From GCA-2683825 sp965662355 (GTDB lineage: Bacteria > Planctomycetota > UBA1135 > GCA-002686595): DNA of 64,000 nt. The stretch spans positions 357,292 through 421,291 of the forward strand of contig CBFIHP010000003.1 of assembly GCA_965662355.1 (NCBI GenBank). The letters are read 5' to 3'. How positions within the stretch are numbered: position 1 is the first letter of the stretch; each line of letters begins with the position of its first letter. Shown piece by piece: positions 16,585 through 24,678 of this stretch. The position numbers and the translations under genes were made by a program. The notes under the pieces were generated by a model. It saw only the letters and a list, made by a program, of their open reading frames with translations. It did no database searches and was not told the origin of the DNA.

Positions 16585-17655
16585 CTAGAGAATGAGCATC
16601 GCATCCCCGTAGCTGTAGAAACGGTACTTCGCATCGATCGCTCGCCGATACAGCGCGAGGGTCGCGTCCCTCCCGACGAGCGCGCTCACGAGCACCAACA
16701 GACTCGAACGTGGCAGGTGGAAGTTCGTCAGCAGCGCGTCACACACACGGAACTCGAAGCCGGGATAGATGAAGAGCGAGGTGCGCCCGTGCCCGGGTTC
16801 CAGGGGTCCCTGGGAAGCGACGCCCTCCAGCACACGCACGGTCGTCGTTCCGACGCACACGACCCGGCCACCGCGCGCCTTCGTCTGGGCGATCGCGTCC
16901 ACGGTTTCCTGCGACAGCTCGTAGCGCTCCGCGTGCATGCGGTGTTCTTCGATGAGCTCGCTCTGGATCGGCCGAAAGGTGCCCGGTCCGACGTGCAAGG
17001 TGACGTGCGCGCGTTCGACGCCGAGTTCCGAGAGTTGCTCGAGCAGGGCTTCGGTGAAATGGAGCCCGGCGGTGGGCGCTGCGACCGCGCCGCGCTCGCG
17101 GGCGTAGACCGTTTGATACCGTTCGCGATCCGCCGCCGGCTCTTCGGAATCGAGGTCGCGTTCGATGTAGGGCGGCAGAGGCACACGCCCGTAGCGTTCG
17201 ATGATCGCCGCCGTGCTCCGGTTCGGATCGTCGATCTCTTCCAATCGCACGTGCCACTCAGGGGCCGGTTTTCCAGCGGTGCACCGCGGTCGTTCGAGCA
17301 TGGTGGCGCGGACCGCGCCGTCGGCCAGCAGTAGCTCCTCGCCCACCTGCAGCTTGCGAGCCGGATTGCACATCGCCTTCCAGACCCGCTCGTCCGCCGT
17401 CGGTTCGCAGAAGAGAAACTCGACCCTCCCTCCGCTTCTTCGATGACCGAAGAGCCGCGCTGGAAGGACGCGCGTGTCGTTCAGCACCAACAGATCCCCC
17501 GGCCGCAGCCACTCGGGCAGATCCGCGATGTGTGCGTCGGTCTGCGTACCCTCGTCACGTCGATGAACCAGGAGCCGCGCCGCGTCCCGCTCGGGGGCCG
17601 GAGTCTGCGCGATACGCTCGGGCGGCAGGTCGTAGTCGAAGTCTTCGAGTCTCAC
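16585..17655 (-). CDS. queA: S-adenosylmethionine:tRNA ribosyltransferase-isomerase
   Basis: QueA transfers and isomerises the ribosyl group of SAM onto preQ1 in tRNA, forming epoxyqueuosine. The 356-aa product opens with LEDFDYDLPPERIAQ and holds the family hallmarks DLLVLNDTRVLPARLFG, YQTVYARERGAVAAPTAGLHFT, HVTLHVGPGTFRPI, GGRVVCVGTTTVRVLE and the C-terminal LLTNFHLPRSSLLVLVSAL, ending near FYSYGDAMLIL. The start is GTG at 17655, which places DFDYDLPP at the N-terminus; the stop of the membrane protein upstream is 10 bases away. It faces thiE tail-to-tail with 16 bases between the stops. The next step, QueG, is encoded at 9900. Confidence 0.94.
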   Translation of the reverse strand: MRLEDFDYDLPPERIAQTPAPERDAARLLVHRRDEGTQTDAHIADLPEWLRPGDLLVLNDTRVLPARLFGHRRSGGRVEFLFCEPTADERVWKAMCNPARKLQVGEELLLADGAVRATMLERPRCTAGKPAPEWHVRLEEIDDPNRSTAAIIERYGRVPLPPYIERDLDSEEPAADRERYQTVYARERGAVAAPTAGLHFTEALLEQLSELGVERAHVTLHVGPGTFRPIQSELIEEHRMHAERYELSQETVDAIAQTKARGGRVVCVGTTTVRVLEGVASQGPLEPGHGRTSLFIYPGFEFRVCDALLTNFHLPRSSLLVLVSALVGRDATLALYRRAIDAKYRFYSYGDAMLIL

Positions 17656-17665
17656 GGGGCCAGTT

Positions 17666-19132
17666 CTACGCGGGAGGGTTGGAGCTTCGATTCTCACGGA
17701 TCCTCGTTTCCAGGATCCACAGCATGAGAAAGGGCGGGACGATACAGAGCCAGAGCCATCCCGGCTCACGCCATTCAGCGAGCGCACGCCATTCGGTCAG
17801 GGGCCAGTAGAGAAGCGGAGCCGCTGCAAGGAACAGGAACCAGGCGAGCGAGGGCTTCAAGACCAGGAACGGCAGGAGCCATGTCAGGTACCACGGATGC
17901 AGCGTGGGGGTAAGAACGAGGAAGAGCGCCACGAGGCTCCGTGCCCCGCGCTCGGGGGAAGCGCCCTCGCGGAAGAGCGAGAAGGCATGCACGAGGAAGA
18001 TCAGGGCGATCGCTCCACGGGCGAAACGGCGCGCATCCAACCAACTCCCATCCTGGGGCAGGAAGGCCTCGAAGGGAGCCTCGAGGACCCGGAAGAGCAT
18101 GCTGAAAGACTCCCAGCGCAAGGCATATTGATCGAGCCCGCGCGTCAAACCCGAAGCGCCCCCGTCGAGAAAGAAGAGACCGACGAAGGACAGCAGGAAA
18201 GTCGCCGCGAAAAGCGAGAGCCCCCGCCAGGGCCGCCGCCCCTGGGCGAAGAGAAAGGGCAGGGCGAGCACGGGCAGGAACTTGATCGCGACGCCGAGTC
18301 CCAAGGTCACGAAAGCGGCGCCCTCGCGCAGGAGCGAACGATCCCGCGCCTCGAATAAAAGCACGGCCGCCATGAACAGGAGCACACCCAGCACATCGAA
18401 GTGGGCCGAGCCGGCGAACTCCATCACGACCAGGGGACAATAGACCCAGATGCAGGCCATCGCTGGCGCTCTCCCGCGCCGCATGAGAGCCAAGCCCAGG
18501 AGAAGCCCGAGCCCGAGATCACACACGGAGAAGAACACCCGAAAGACCCGGCTCGCAGCGAACTCGGGCGCAGCTCCCTGGGTCTCGGCCGCTCCGATCG
18601 TCTTCGCGGGCCCCCCCGCAAGGCTCACCCCCAAACCGAAGACGTACTGGATCAGGGGCGGATACGCGGCGGACACCTCGGGGTGATTCACGGCCGCGTA
18701 GAGCTCGGCCCAGGCCTCGCGTTCGGCGGCTCGCTCGGGGTCCGCGGGGGCATGGGCATAGGGACTCGTGCCCTGGGCGACCAGCCCGCCCTCGAAAACA
18801 TAGCGATTGACGTCGTCCGAAAGCGCCGGAGTGGCGACCAGGACGAGCCCCCGTAGAAGCGCGCCGATGACCCCCACGTAGAGGAAGCTGCCCCACGCCT
18901 GGCGACCCTGCCGCAGGGCCGCGGGCAACCGCAGCGATGCCCAGACCCCCACCAGCCAGGCGAGCCCCGCGCAGGCCAGGGCGATTTGAAATACCCCTCT
19001 CTCAGCGGGCCAGGGCCCGAGGTCCTTCAGGATCCAAAAAGCCCCCAATACGGGCAGGGGAGACAGGATCCAGACCCAGAGAGCCCCCCGAAAGGCTCCC
19101 GAGCCACCCTCCGCAGTCCTTAATCCCTTCAT
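17666..19132 (-). CDS. Polytopic membrane protein, GT87/DUF2029-like (GT-C mannosyltransferase type)
   Basis: 488 aa with about 11 hydrophobic segments over its length. The first long loop contains SDDVNRYVFEG and, shortly after, GTSPYAHAPADPE, followed by AYPPLIQYVFGLG. This pattern of an acidic pair in the first extracytoplasmic loop followed by a YxxxP/YPP segment is characteristic of polyprenyl-phosphate-dependent GT-C glycosyltransferases of the DUF2029/GT87 group. The ATG at 19132 has AAGGG upstream. Role inferred: transfer of a sugar from a lipid-linked donor on the outer face of the membrane. Neighbours (queA, the AAA+ regulator) do not point to an acceptor. A perfect TCCCAA-GA-TTGGGA repeat lies 10 bases upstream of the start. 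Confidence 0.75.
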   Translation of the reverse strand: MKGLRTAEGGSGAFRGALWVWILSPLPVLGAFWILKDLGPWPAERGVFQIALACAGLAWLVGVWASLRLPAALRQGRQAWGSFLYVGVIGALLRGLVLVATPALSDDVNRYVFEGGLVAQGTSPYAHAPADPERAAEREAWAELYAAVNHPEVSAAYPPLIQYVFGLGVSLAGGPAKTIGAAETQGAAPEFAASRVFRVFFSVCDLGLGLLLGLALMRRGRAPAMACIWVYCPLVVMEFAGSAHFDVLGVLLFMAAVLLFEARDRSLLREGAAFVTLGLGVAIKFLPVLALPFLFAQGRRPWRGLSLFAATFLLSFVGLFFLDGGASGLTRGLDQYALRWESFSMLFRVLEAPFEAFLPQDGSWLDARRFARGAIALIFLVHAFSLFREGASPERGARSLVALFLVLTPTLHPWYLTWLLPFLVLKPSLAWFLFLAAAPLLYWPLTEWRALAEWREPGWLWLCIVPPFLMLWILETRIRENRSSNPPA

Positions 19133-19142
19133 CCCTTGATAT

Positions 19143-19156
19143 TCCCAAGATTGGGA
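19143..19156 (-). promoter_or_regulatory. Short perfect inverted repeat upstream of the GT-C gene
   Basis: TCCCAA at 19143-19148 and TTGGGA at 19151-19156 are exact reverse complements separated by two bases, 10 bases before the start of the GT-C gene. Either a hairpin over the ribosome-binding region of that mRNA or a dimeric protein-binding site. Confidence 0.4.
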
Positions 19157-19164
19157 GGATCGGT

Positions 19165-19364
19165 CATTCTGTAGAGGTTGGCTCCAAGGAGTTCTGGATA
19201 CCTAACCGGAATTCAGCCGTTATGGGAAGCATGAGATCGCACAACCGATCACATAAGAACTCTCAGCCGCGCCCGGGGGGGCCGCGGTTGAGGGATATCT
19301 CCGCGTAGGGAGATGGACACGAGGGGCGTCAGCAAGGGACACGGCTGGCGCCCCTCACTTTTTT
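19165..19364 (+). ncRNA. Candidate structured small RNA ending in an intrinsic terminator
   Basis: A plus-strand interval between two minus-strand genes holding four consecutive hairpins: GATCG/CGATC (19235-19239, 19246-19250); CTCAGCCGCG/CGCGGTTGAG (19262-19271, 19283-19292, 10 bp with one G-U); ATCTCC/GGAGAT (19297-19302, 19309-19314); and a 13-bp terminator stem followed by T6. The nearest plus-strand gene upstream is thiE, 2.6 kb away and facing a convergent gene, so a transcript ending here should begin inside this gap. No protein frame fits. The 5' end is a guess. I do not recognise the fold as 6S, SRP, RNase P, tmRNA or a known riboswitch. Confidence 0.35.
19321..19364 (+). terminator. 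Strong plus-strand terminator between minus-strand genes
   Basis: GAGGGGCGTCAGC at 19321-19333 pairs with GCTGGCGCCCCTC at 19344-19356 (13 bp, one T-G), followed by AC and six T. The T-run is on the plus strand. On the minus strand the stem also lies right after the stop of the AAA+ regulator, so it may end both, but only the plus orientation has the T-tract. Confidence 0.8.
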
Positions 19365-22300
19365 AATCTCCGCTTGGACCTCCCGGGCCCAGATGCCTGG
19401 CCAGGGTGTCGGGATCCCAGCCGAGCAGCCGCGCCGCGCGCGTCTTGTTGACACTGCCGTTCTTGTTTCGGGAGGACAGGAGAGCGGCTTCCAGATCGAG
19501 TCGACGCGGACGCTTCGAGGGTAGCCGACGACGCAACGCGAGGCCCATCGAAGCGGCTCGCTGCTGGAGCAAGGTGGAGCCAATCTCGCCCTCGGTACTC
19601 AGTACGAGCTTGTAGATGAAGCCTTCGAGCGCGCGCACGTTCTCGCGCCAGGGTTGGCGCCAGAGGAGCGCGAGCGCATCGCCGCTGAAACGCGGTACTT
19701 CCCGGCCCTCGGACTCCGCGAACCGCGCAGCCATGGCCCGCACGAGCCCGGGGATCTCGTCGCGACGCTCGGCCAGGGGTGCAACGGAAATGGCGCTACG
19801 CCGCAGGGTCTCGGCAAGAGCCCGCGAGAGTCGCCCCCCCTCGAGCAGTGAATCGACCGGGTCCCGGGACAGAACGATCAAACGTTGTTCGTGGCCGGGC
19901 TCCCCACGTCCCTCACTCACGGACTCGAGGCGGGTCGCGCGCACGATTCGGGCTTCGCGCTGACCGCTCTCGAAGAGCAGGTAGCGCGCGACGAATTCCT
20001 TGCCCGCCCCCGTGGGTCCCTCGACGAACAGCGGCGTGCGCGCGCGCGCGAAACCGCGAAACGACTCCACCTGGGAGGACCAGTAGCAGGTGCGCGGGTC
20101 GAAGGCAGGAGACCACCCGAAGCGCCGCGCGTACCAGTCGCGAAAGACCACCGCATGCCAGTCCTGGAAGAAGCGCTCGCGTTTGCCTTCGAAGCGTGCA
20201 CCCAACAACGGATGATCCGCGCGACGAAGACTCTCGCAGACGAGAAAGGCCGGCACCCCCCCAACGTCTCCCAACGGAACGACAGAGCCCGAGGACGCCT
20301 GCGAATGAAGCCCCATGTTCGGATCGGGATCGTCGAAGCGCACGATGCCCCCGGTACGTCGCGCGCGCCGCAAGGCACGTCCCCCACCGCGTACATCGCC
20401 AGCATCTTCTGGCACGTCGTGCAAGACACCACCGACCGCGGCCACGATGCGGACATCGCCGCCGCGCTCAACAAGTTCCACGAGCGAGAGGCGACGGCGC
20501 GCGAGCCTCAACCCGAGGGCCTCGAGTAGGCCACGGGCCGTCCGTGACTTCACAGCCGAGGAGCTCTGGTGCGATCGCTCTGGCGCTTGGGCAGGAACAG
20601 CCTGGGGACGATCCAGGTGCCGCAGGATCGTGGGCGCGACGCTTCGAGCAAGTGCTCCGAGACGCCCCTCGCTCGGCAGGAGCCAATGCTCGCACTCGAG
20701 ATGCAACCAACCACACACCTCGCCGCACTCGTCCCGCACCGGTGCCAGGGCGAGGGCCCGGGACGCCTCGCACCCGAGCCTGCCGCGCAGGGACACCCGC
20801 GAACGCGGGGCGCTGCCCTGGGCATAGCGTCGCACGATGTGAGCCCGGGCAAAGAGCTCGTGCTCCGGCTCCGCAACGCGCCGCCAGGCACCTTCGCGCT
20901 CCCAGGCACGTTCGAGCGGGCGTTCGCCCAGCCCGGGGCTCGCATCGATCCGCAGCACGGACAGCCGCTCGTTGCGATCGAGAGCAAAGACCGCGAGCAC
21001 GGAAGCGGAGACATCCGCCCGCGACAGCTCGGACACCGGGGCGCTCGAGCCTCGCGCTGACGCTCCCGCCCGGCCCGGAAGGAGCGGGGCCCATTCCGGA
21101 AAACGCTCGCGCAGGACACACAACGCCGACGGTAGCGCCCCGCGTGGATGCACGAGGCCGCGGGTTCTTTCGCGCGCACGATCGACCTCACCACACAGGA
21201 GTTCGGCCCAGGCCTGACGCCAGGTAAGTTCGTCATCGCTGCCGAACGCCTCGACGTATTCCAGAGCGACGTCGCGGACGCCACGTACGTCCCCCTTGTC
21301 GAGGAGTGCGGCACACCATCCGCGCAGCGCCGCCAGGAGTTCGCCGGGCACCTGTGGGTTCTCACCGAGCTGGGACCGGACAAGTCGCTTCCAGGTCGAC
21401 AGCACGCGCAAACCACCACCCTCGGCGTGGATGCGCAAGGCACTCATTCGCGCGAGCAGCTCCGGTCTCGCCCCGTGCTGACGCAGCGCGATCTCGAGCC
21501 GCCGGAAACTGCCCAGCGGGGTCTCTCCCGGATGAGGAACCGCTGGCAAGCCACGCACTTCCCGACGCAGCTCTTCGAGTCGAGCCCACCCGCGCTCCCA
21601 GGGAATCGACGGTTCCTGGATACGAAGAAACGAGTCCGGATCAAGGAGAACGAGAAGAACGTGGTGTGCGAGTCCCTCGAGCAGTTGCAGGGTTTCTCGA
21701 CGCAGGATCCCTCGCAACTCAGAGCGCCCGCGTGCGGTCTGGCCGGCGACTTCCCGTGTTGCGCCATATTGCTCTTCGCGCAGAAGGTGGAGTCCGAGGA
21801 GCAGCCGCCTTTGGTGTCCGTCCTCGGAAACGCCCTGCGCGGAGATCCGATCGAGAAGGCCTTGAAGACGTCGGTGGGCTTCGAGAAGCGCGAGACCGGC
21901 CCGATCGGCGGCAACCTGTGGGGGGGCAGCGCCCAGGACGACGGAGAGGAAGAGCTGGCGGTCGGTGGTGGGAGCTCCATTGAGGCGCTCGCAGGCGCTG
22001 CGAAGTGCACCGGGGGCGAGGGCGAGCTGCTTGGAGAGCAGGTTGAAAGCGGAGTCCTCATGCCCCGCCTGGCACGTCGGGGAGACCAGCTCGAAGGCCT
22101 CGGTGATGCAGCCCTGTAGGAAGCGCGGAAGCTCGGGATCCCCTCGCCAGCGAAGGGAGCGCTGGGCCGCGATCGCCTGCGTGCGACACAGGAGCCAATC
22201 GACATCGAAGAGGTAGGCGTTCCTGCGCAGGCGACGCACGATACGTGCGCGCAGCTCGAGGGGGTCACCCCGGGCGATGGTCTCGAGCACCTCGAAAGAG

Positions 22301-22392
22301 GAACCCGTCAGGAGCAGAGCCGCCGGCTGGGAGGGAATAGGACGACGGATCCGGATTCCGTCGGAACGAATGGGGTGTGTTTCGGATACCAC
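19363..22392 (-). CDS. Large atypical AAA+ regulator (sigma-54-activator-like, no GAFTGA) with C-terminal Fis-type HTH
   Basis: 1009 aa. From the C-terminus: a Fis-like helix-turn-helix at about 975-1000 (NGSVNKTRAARLLGWDPDTL), and an AAA+ module at about 764-930 with Walker A EGPTGAGKE (791-799), then LAERRDEIPGLV and PWRENVRALEGFIYKLV, which are typical of sigma-54 activators. The GAFTGA loop is absent and the Walker B acidic pair is replaced by IVLSRDP, so it probably cannot drive sigma-54 open complexes. Two GAF-like stretches lie near 480-610 and 640-760. The first 450 residues are helical and unassigned. Start GTG at 22392. It is divergent from fabI. Likely a DNA-binding regulator of unknown target. 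Confidence 0.72.
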   Translation of the reverse strand: MVSETHPIRSDGIRIRRPIPSQPAALLLTGSSFEVLETIARGDPLELRARIVRRLRRNAYLFDVDWLLCRTQAIAAQRSLRWRGDPELPRFLQGCITEAFELVSPTCQAGHEDSAFNLLSKQLALAPGALRSACERLNGAPTTDRQLFLSVVLGAAPPQVAADRAGLALLEAHRRLQGLLDRISAQGVSEDGHQRRLLLGLHLLREEQYGATREVAGQTARGRSELRGILRRETLQLLEGLAHHVLLVLLDPDSFLRIQEPSIPWERGWARLEELRREVRGLPAVPHPGETPLGSFRRLEIALRQHGARPELLARMSALRIHAEGGGLRVLSTWKRLVRSQLGENPQVPGELLAALRGWCAALLDKGDVRGVRDVALEYVEAFGSDDELTWRQAWAELLCGEVDRARERTRGLVHPRGALPSALCVLRERFPEWAPLLPGRAGASARGSSAPVSELSRADVSASVLAVFALDRNERLSVLRIDASPGLGERPLERAWEREGAWRRVAEPEHELFARAHIVRRYAQGSAPRSRVSLRGRLGCEASRALALAPVRDECGEVCGWLHLECEHWLLPSEGRLGALARSVAPTILRHLDRPQAVPAQAPERSHQSSSAVKSRTARGLLEALGLRLARRRLSLVELVERGGDVRIVAAVGGVLHDVPEDAGDVRGGGRALRRARRTGGIVRFDDPDPNMGLHSQASSGSVVPLGDVGGVPAFLVCESLRRADHPLLGARFEGKRERFFQDWHAVVFRDWYARRFGWSPAFDPRTCYWSSQVESFRGFARARTPLFVEGPTGAGKEFVARYLLFESGQREARIVRATRLESVSEGRGEPGHEQRLIVLSRDPVDSLLEGGRLSRALAETLRRSAISVAPLAERRDEIPGLVRAMAARFAESEGREVPRFSGDALALLWRQPWRENVRALEGFIYKLVLSTEGEIGSTLLQQRAASMGLALRRRLPSKRPRRLDLEAALLSSRNKNGSVNKTRAARLLGWDPDTLARHLGPGGPSGD

Positions 22393-22693
22393 GTCGTGGA
22401 AGCGCCTCTTCGTGAATCGAGAACGAGGGAAGGACGACGGGCAGGGTCGGGAGCAGTCTAGGCGCTCGCTCCCAAAAAGGTTGCGAATGGGGGCACAACG
22501 GCGGGAAAGGCGACGGTGGAACGAGCTCTTGAGCGAAAACAGGTGATTTCACCCGGGTGTCACGGGAGCCTGAGTTTTCCACAGGAGCCTCTCAGCAGCT
22601 TGAGTCGCGTCGGTCGAACGGATATCACCCAGGGCTTCACCCCCACGCTTCCGTCACGCAACGGGAGCCAACAACGATCGACAGGGCCTCCAG
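22393..22693. other. Non-coding region between the AAA+ regulator and fabI
   Basis: About 300 bases between divergent genes, expected to hold promoters for both. I see no convincing gene and no strong hairpin; a short GGTGATTTCACC-like palindrome lies near 22541-22552. A -10/-35 pair cannot be assigned by eye with confidence. Confidence 0.4.
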
Positions 22694-22728
22694 GTGAGGA
22701 ACGGAACATGAGTGAGGAACGGAAATGA
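22694..22728 (+). promoter_or_regulatory. Duplicated ribosome-binding/start segment and six-codon leader overlapping fabI
   Basis: GTGAGGAACGGAA occurs at 22694-22706 and again at 22712-22724, an 18-base period. Each copy is followed by an ATGAGTG start region: the first opens a six-codon frame (MSEERK, 22708-22728) whose TGA overlaps the fabI ATG as ATGA; the second is fabI itself. GAGG in each copy serves as Shine-Dalgarno. This is a tandem duplication of the translation start that leaves a short upstream peptide coupled to fabI. Confidence 0.6.
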
Positions 22729-23498
22729 GTGGATTCCTCGAAGGCACGAAGGGTTTGGTACTGGGTGTCGCGAACAAGCGCTCGGTGGCCTGGGCCTGCG
22801 CCAAGGCTCTGCGACGGGAGGGCATGGAACTGGCCCTCACCTACGCGACCGAACGCCTCGAGGGTTCCGTCCGCACCCTCGCGGAAGAGCTTGAAATCGA
22901 GACGGTCCTGCCCTGCGACGTGACCGATGCGGACGAGATGGACCGACTCATCGACGGCGTCGGCGCCGCCATGGGCAACATCGACACCTTCGTCCACGGC
23001 GTTGCCTTCGCCAAGCGCGAGGAGCTCAAGGGGACCTATCTCGAGACCTCACGCGAGGGCTACCAGATCGCCCAGGAGGTCTCCGCCTATTCGTTGCCCG
23101 CCATGTCGCGGCGCTTGATTCCGTTGATGACCGACAAGGGCGGCTCCATCATCACGCTGACCTACATCGGCTCCGAACGGGTCATTCCCAACTACAACGT
23201 CATGGGCGTCGCGAAGGCCGCGCTGGAAGCCAGCGTCCGTTATCTGGCCCACGATCTCGGACCGAAGGACATCCGCGTGAACGCGATTTCCTCAGGCCCC
23301 ATCCGCACGCTGTCGGCCTCCGGCGTCGACGGCTTTACGGCCATCCTCGACCACATCGCCGATCGCGCGCCCCTGCGCCGCAACATCACCGCCGACGAGG
23401 TTGGCGATGTTTGCGCATTCCTTTCGAGCCCGCTCTCACGGGGCGTGACAGGTTCGACAATCTACGTGGATGCGGGCTACCACATCATGGGTCTCTAG
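22725..23498 (+). CDS. fabI: Enoyl-[acyl-carrier-protein] reductase (NADH)
   Basis: FabI reduces trans-2-enoyl-ACP in the last step of each fatty-acid elongation cycle. It is 257 aa, the usual length for this short-chain dehydrogenase relative. Markers: GVANKRSVAWACAKAL at the nucleotide-binding turn, the DVTD segment after the fourth strand, Y147 and Y157 with K164 (TYIGSERVIPNYNVMGVAK), corresponding to the catalytic Tyr-Tyr-Lys of E. coli FabI, and a C-terminal GVTGSTIYVDAGYHIMG. The start at 22725 lies in the duplicated start segment described separately. A palindrome covers its stop codon and the following bases. No other fatty-acid gene is adjacent. Confidence 0.95.
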   Translation: MSGFLEGTKGLVLGVANKRSVAWACAKALRREGMELALTYATERLEGSVRTLAEELEIETVLPCDVTDADEMDRLIDGVGAAMGNIDTFVHGVAFAKREELKGTYLETSREGYQIAQEVSAYSLPAMSRRLIPLMTDKGGSIITLTYIGSERVIPNYNVMGVAKAALEASVRYLAHDLGPKDIRVNAISSGPIRTLSASGVDGFTAILDHIADRAPLRRNITADEVGDVCAFLSSPLSRGVTGSTIYVDAGYHIMGL

Positions 23499-23536
23499 AG
23501 ACCCCGGGCCGCTGGACCTGCTTTCTCGGGGTCTCT
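23489..23536 (+). terminator. Overlapping palindromes at the end of fabI
   Basis: GGGTCTCTAGAGACCC at 23489-23504 is a perfect 16-base palindrome spanning the fabI stop codon. Its right half extended (AGAGACCCCG, 23497-23506) also pairs perfectly with CGGGGTCTCT at 23527-23536, and that segment can pair again with CAGAGA just beyond. The alternatives are mutually exclusive. No T-run follows, so this may be a Rho-independent terminator of weak type or an mRNA-stabilising hairpin. Confidence 0.5.
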
Positions 23537-23832
23537 GACCCAGAGAAAGTCCTTTGGAAAACCACCAACAGACGGTTTTGGGTTTCGTAGCGCCCGGCCC
23601 CTGGGGCTCGTGTCTCGACCCCTGTCCCCACCGTGCGGCGCGCGGAAACGGGTCCGGATGGTTGTGCCAAAGCCACCAGGGGCTTGCGGGGACTGTAGAG
23701 GAACACTAAAAAGTGCGGCCCGGTTCAGCTTTCCAGACACCGTTCGGGTGCTGTGGAAAGTGGAGGGGATTGCGCGGGTTCCTCACGACCGTGTCCTCAT
23801 ACCCACTCCCCTTGTCACCTTTCTCGAAGACC
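23537..23832. other. Non-coding region between fabI and the Gld-type exporter operon
   Basis: About 300 bases with no gene I can support. Two further hairpins are visible: AAAACC/GGTTTT near 23558-23579, and TTCCA..CACC with GGTG..TGGAA near 23731-23758. The promoter of the exporter operon must lie here; I cannot define it. Confidence 0.4.
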
Positions 23833-24678
23833 ATGGGAACGATGATCGAGATTCGGGGCCTCTCAAAGCACTTTGGCTCCTTGGTTGCAGTCGACGGCGT
23901 CAGCTTCAACGTCGCGCGCGGTGAAATCCTGGGCTTTCTCGGACCGAACGGGGCCGGGAAGTCAACCACCATGAAGATGGTCACGGGCTTCGTCTCCCCG
24001 ACCCGGGGGGATATCAGCGTGTGTGGACACGATGTCATCACCGACCCGGTCGGAGCCAAGTCCAAGATCGGCTATCTACCCGAGGGTGCACCGGCCTATT
24101 CCGACATGACGCCACACACCTTCTTCGAGTTCATCGCGGAGATCCGCGGTTTCTCGAAGTCCGAAGGCGCGCGGCGAATCGCCGACGTCGTGCGGCGGGT
24201 TCATCTCGAAGACGTGGTGAATCAGCAGATCGAGACACTCTCGAAGGGCTTCAAGCGTCGCGTCGGGCTCGCCCAGGCGATCCTGCACGACCCCGACGTC
24301 TTGATCCTCGACGAGCCCACCGACGGCCTCGACCCGAACCAAAAATACGAAGTACGCTCGTTGATCCAGGAGATGGGTCGCGAGAAAGCCATCGTGCTCT
24401 CGACACACATCCTCGAGGAGGTCGAAGCGGTCTGCACGCGGGCGATCATCATCGACAAGGGCCGGATCGTCTTCGACGGTACACCCGAGGAGCTCGAAGC
24501 CAAGGCGCCGCGGGACGTCGAGAAGAACCGCCTGGACTGGGTCTTCCGCTCACTGACCAGTTCCGAGGCAAGCCCCTCCGATCCGGGCGGAATGATCCAA
24601 CCGACGCAGTCCACACCGGAGTCAGCGCGGACCGAAACCGAGACCGAAACGGCCAACACCGGTGGAGGTGAGCTGTGA
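23833..24678 (+). CDS. ABC transporter ATP-binding protein, GldA type
   Basis: Cytoplasmic ATPase of a Gld-like ABC transporter, 281 aa from ATG at 23833 (ATG at 23842, giving MIEIRGLSKHFG, is equally possible). Motifs: Walker A GPNGAGKST, a Q-loop region GYLPEGAPAYSDMT typical of GldA/NatA-type ATPases, signature LSKGFKRRVGLAQA, Walker B VLILDEPTDGLDP and switch histidine in LSTHIL. The C-terminal tail is Thr/Glu-rich (ETETETANTG) and looks disordered. GTGA overlap with the permease gene gives coupling. In Bacteroidetes GldA works with GldF and GldG in gliding; in Planctomycetota the same gene set is widespread without known gliding, so a general envelope-transport role is safer. Confidence 0.9.
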   Translation: MGTMIEIRGLSKHFGSLVAVDGVSFNVARGEILGFLGPNGAGKSTTMKMVTGFVSPTRGDISVCGHDVITDPVGAKSKIGYLPEGAPAYSDMTPHTFFEFIAEIRGFSKSEGARRIADVVRRVHLEDVVNQQIETLSKGFKRRVGLAQAILHDPDVLILDEPTDGLDPNQKYEVRSLIQEMGREKAIVLSTHILEEVEAVCTRAIIIDKGRIVFDGTPEELEAKAPRDVEKNRLDWVFRSLTSSEASPSDPGGMIQPTQSTPESARTETETETANTGGGEL

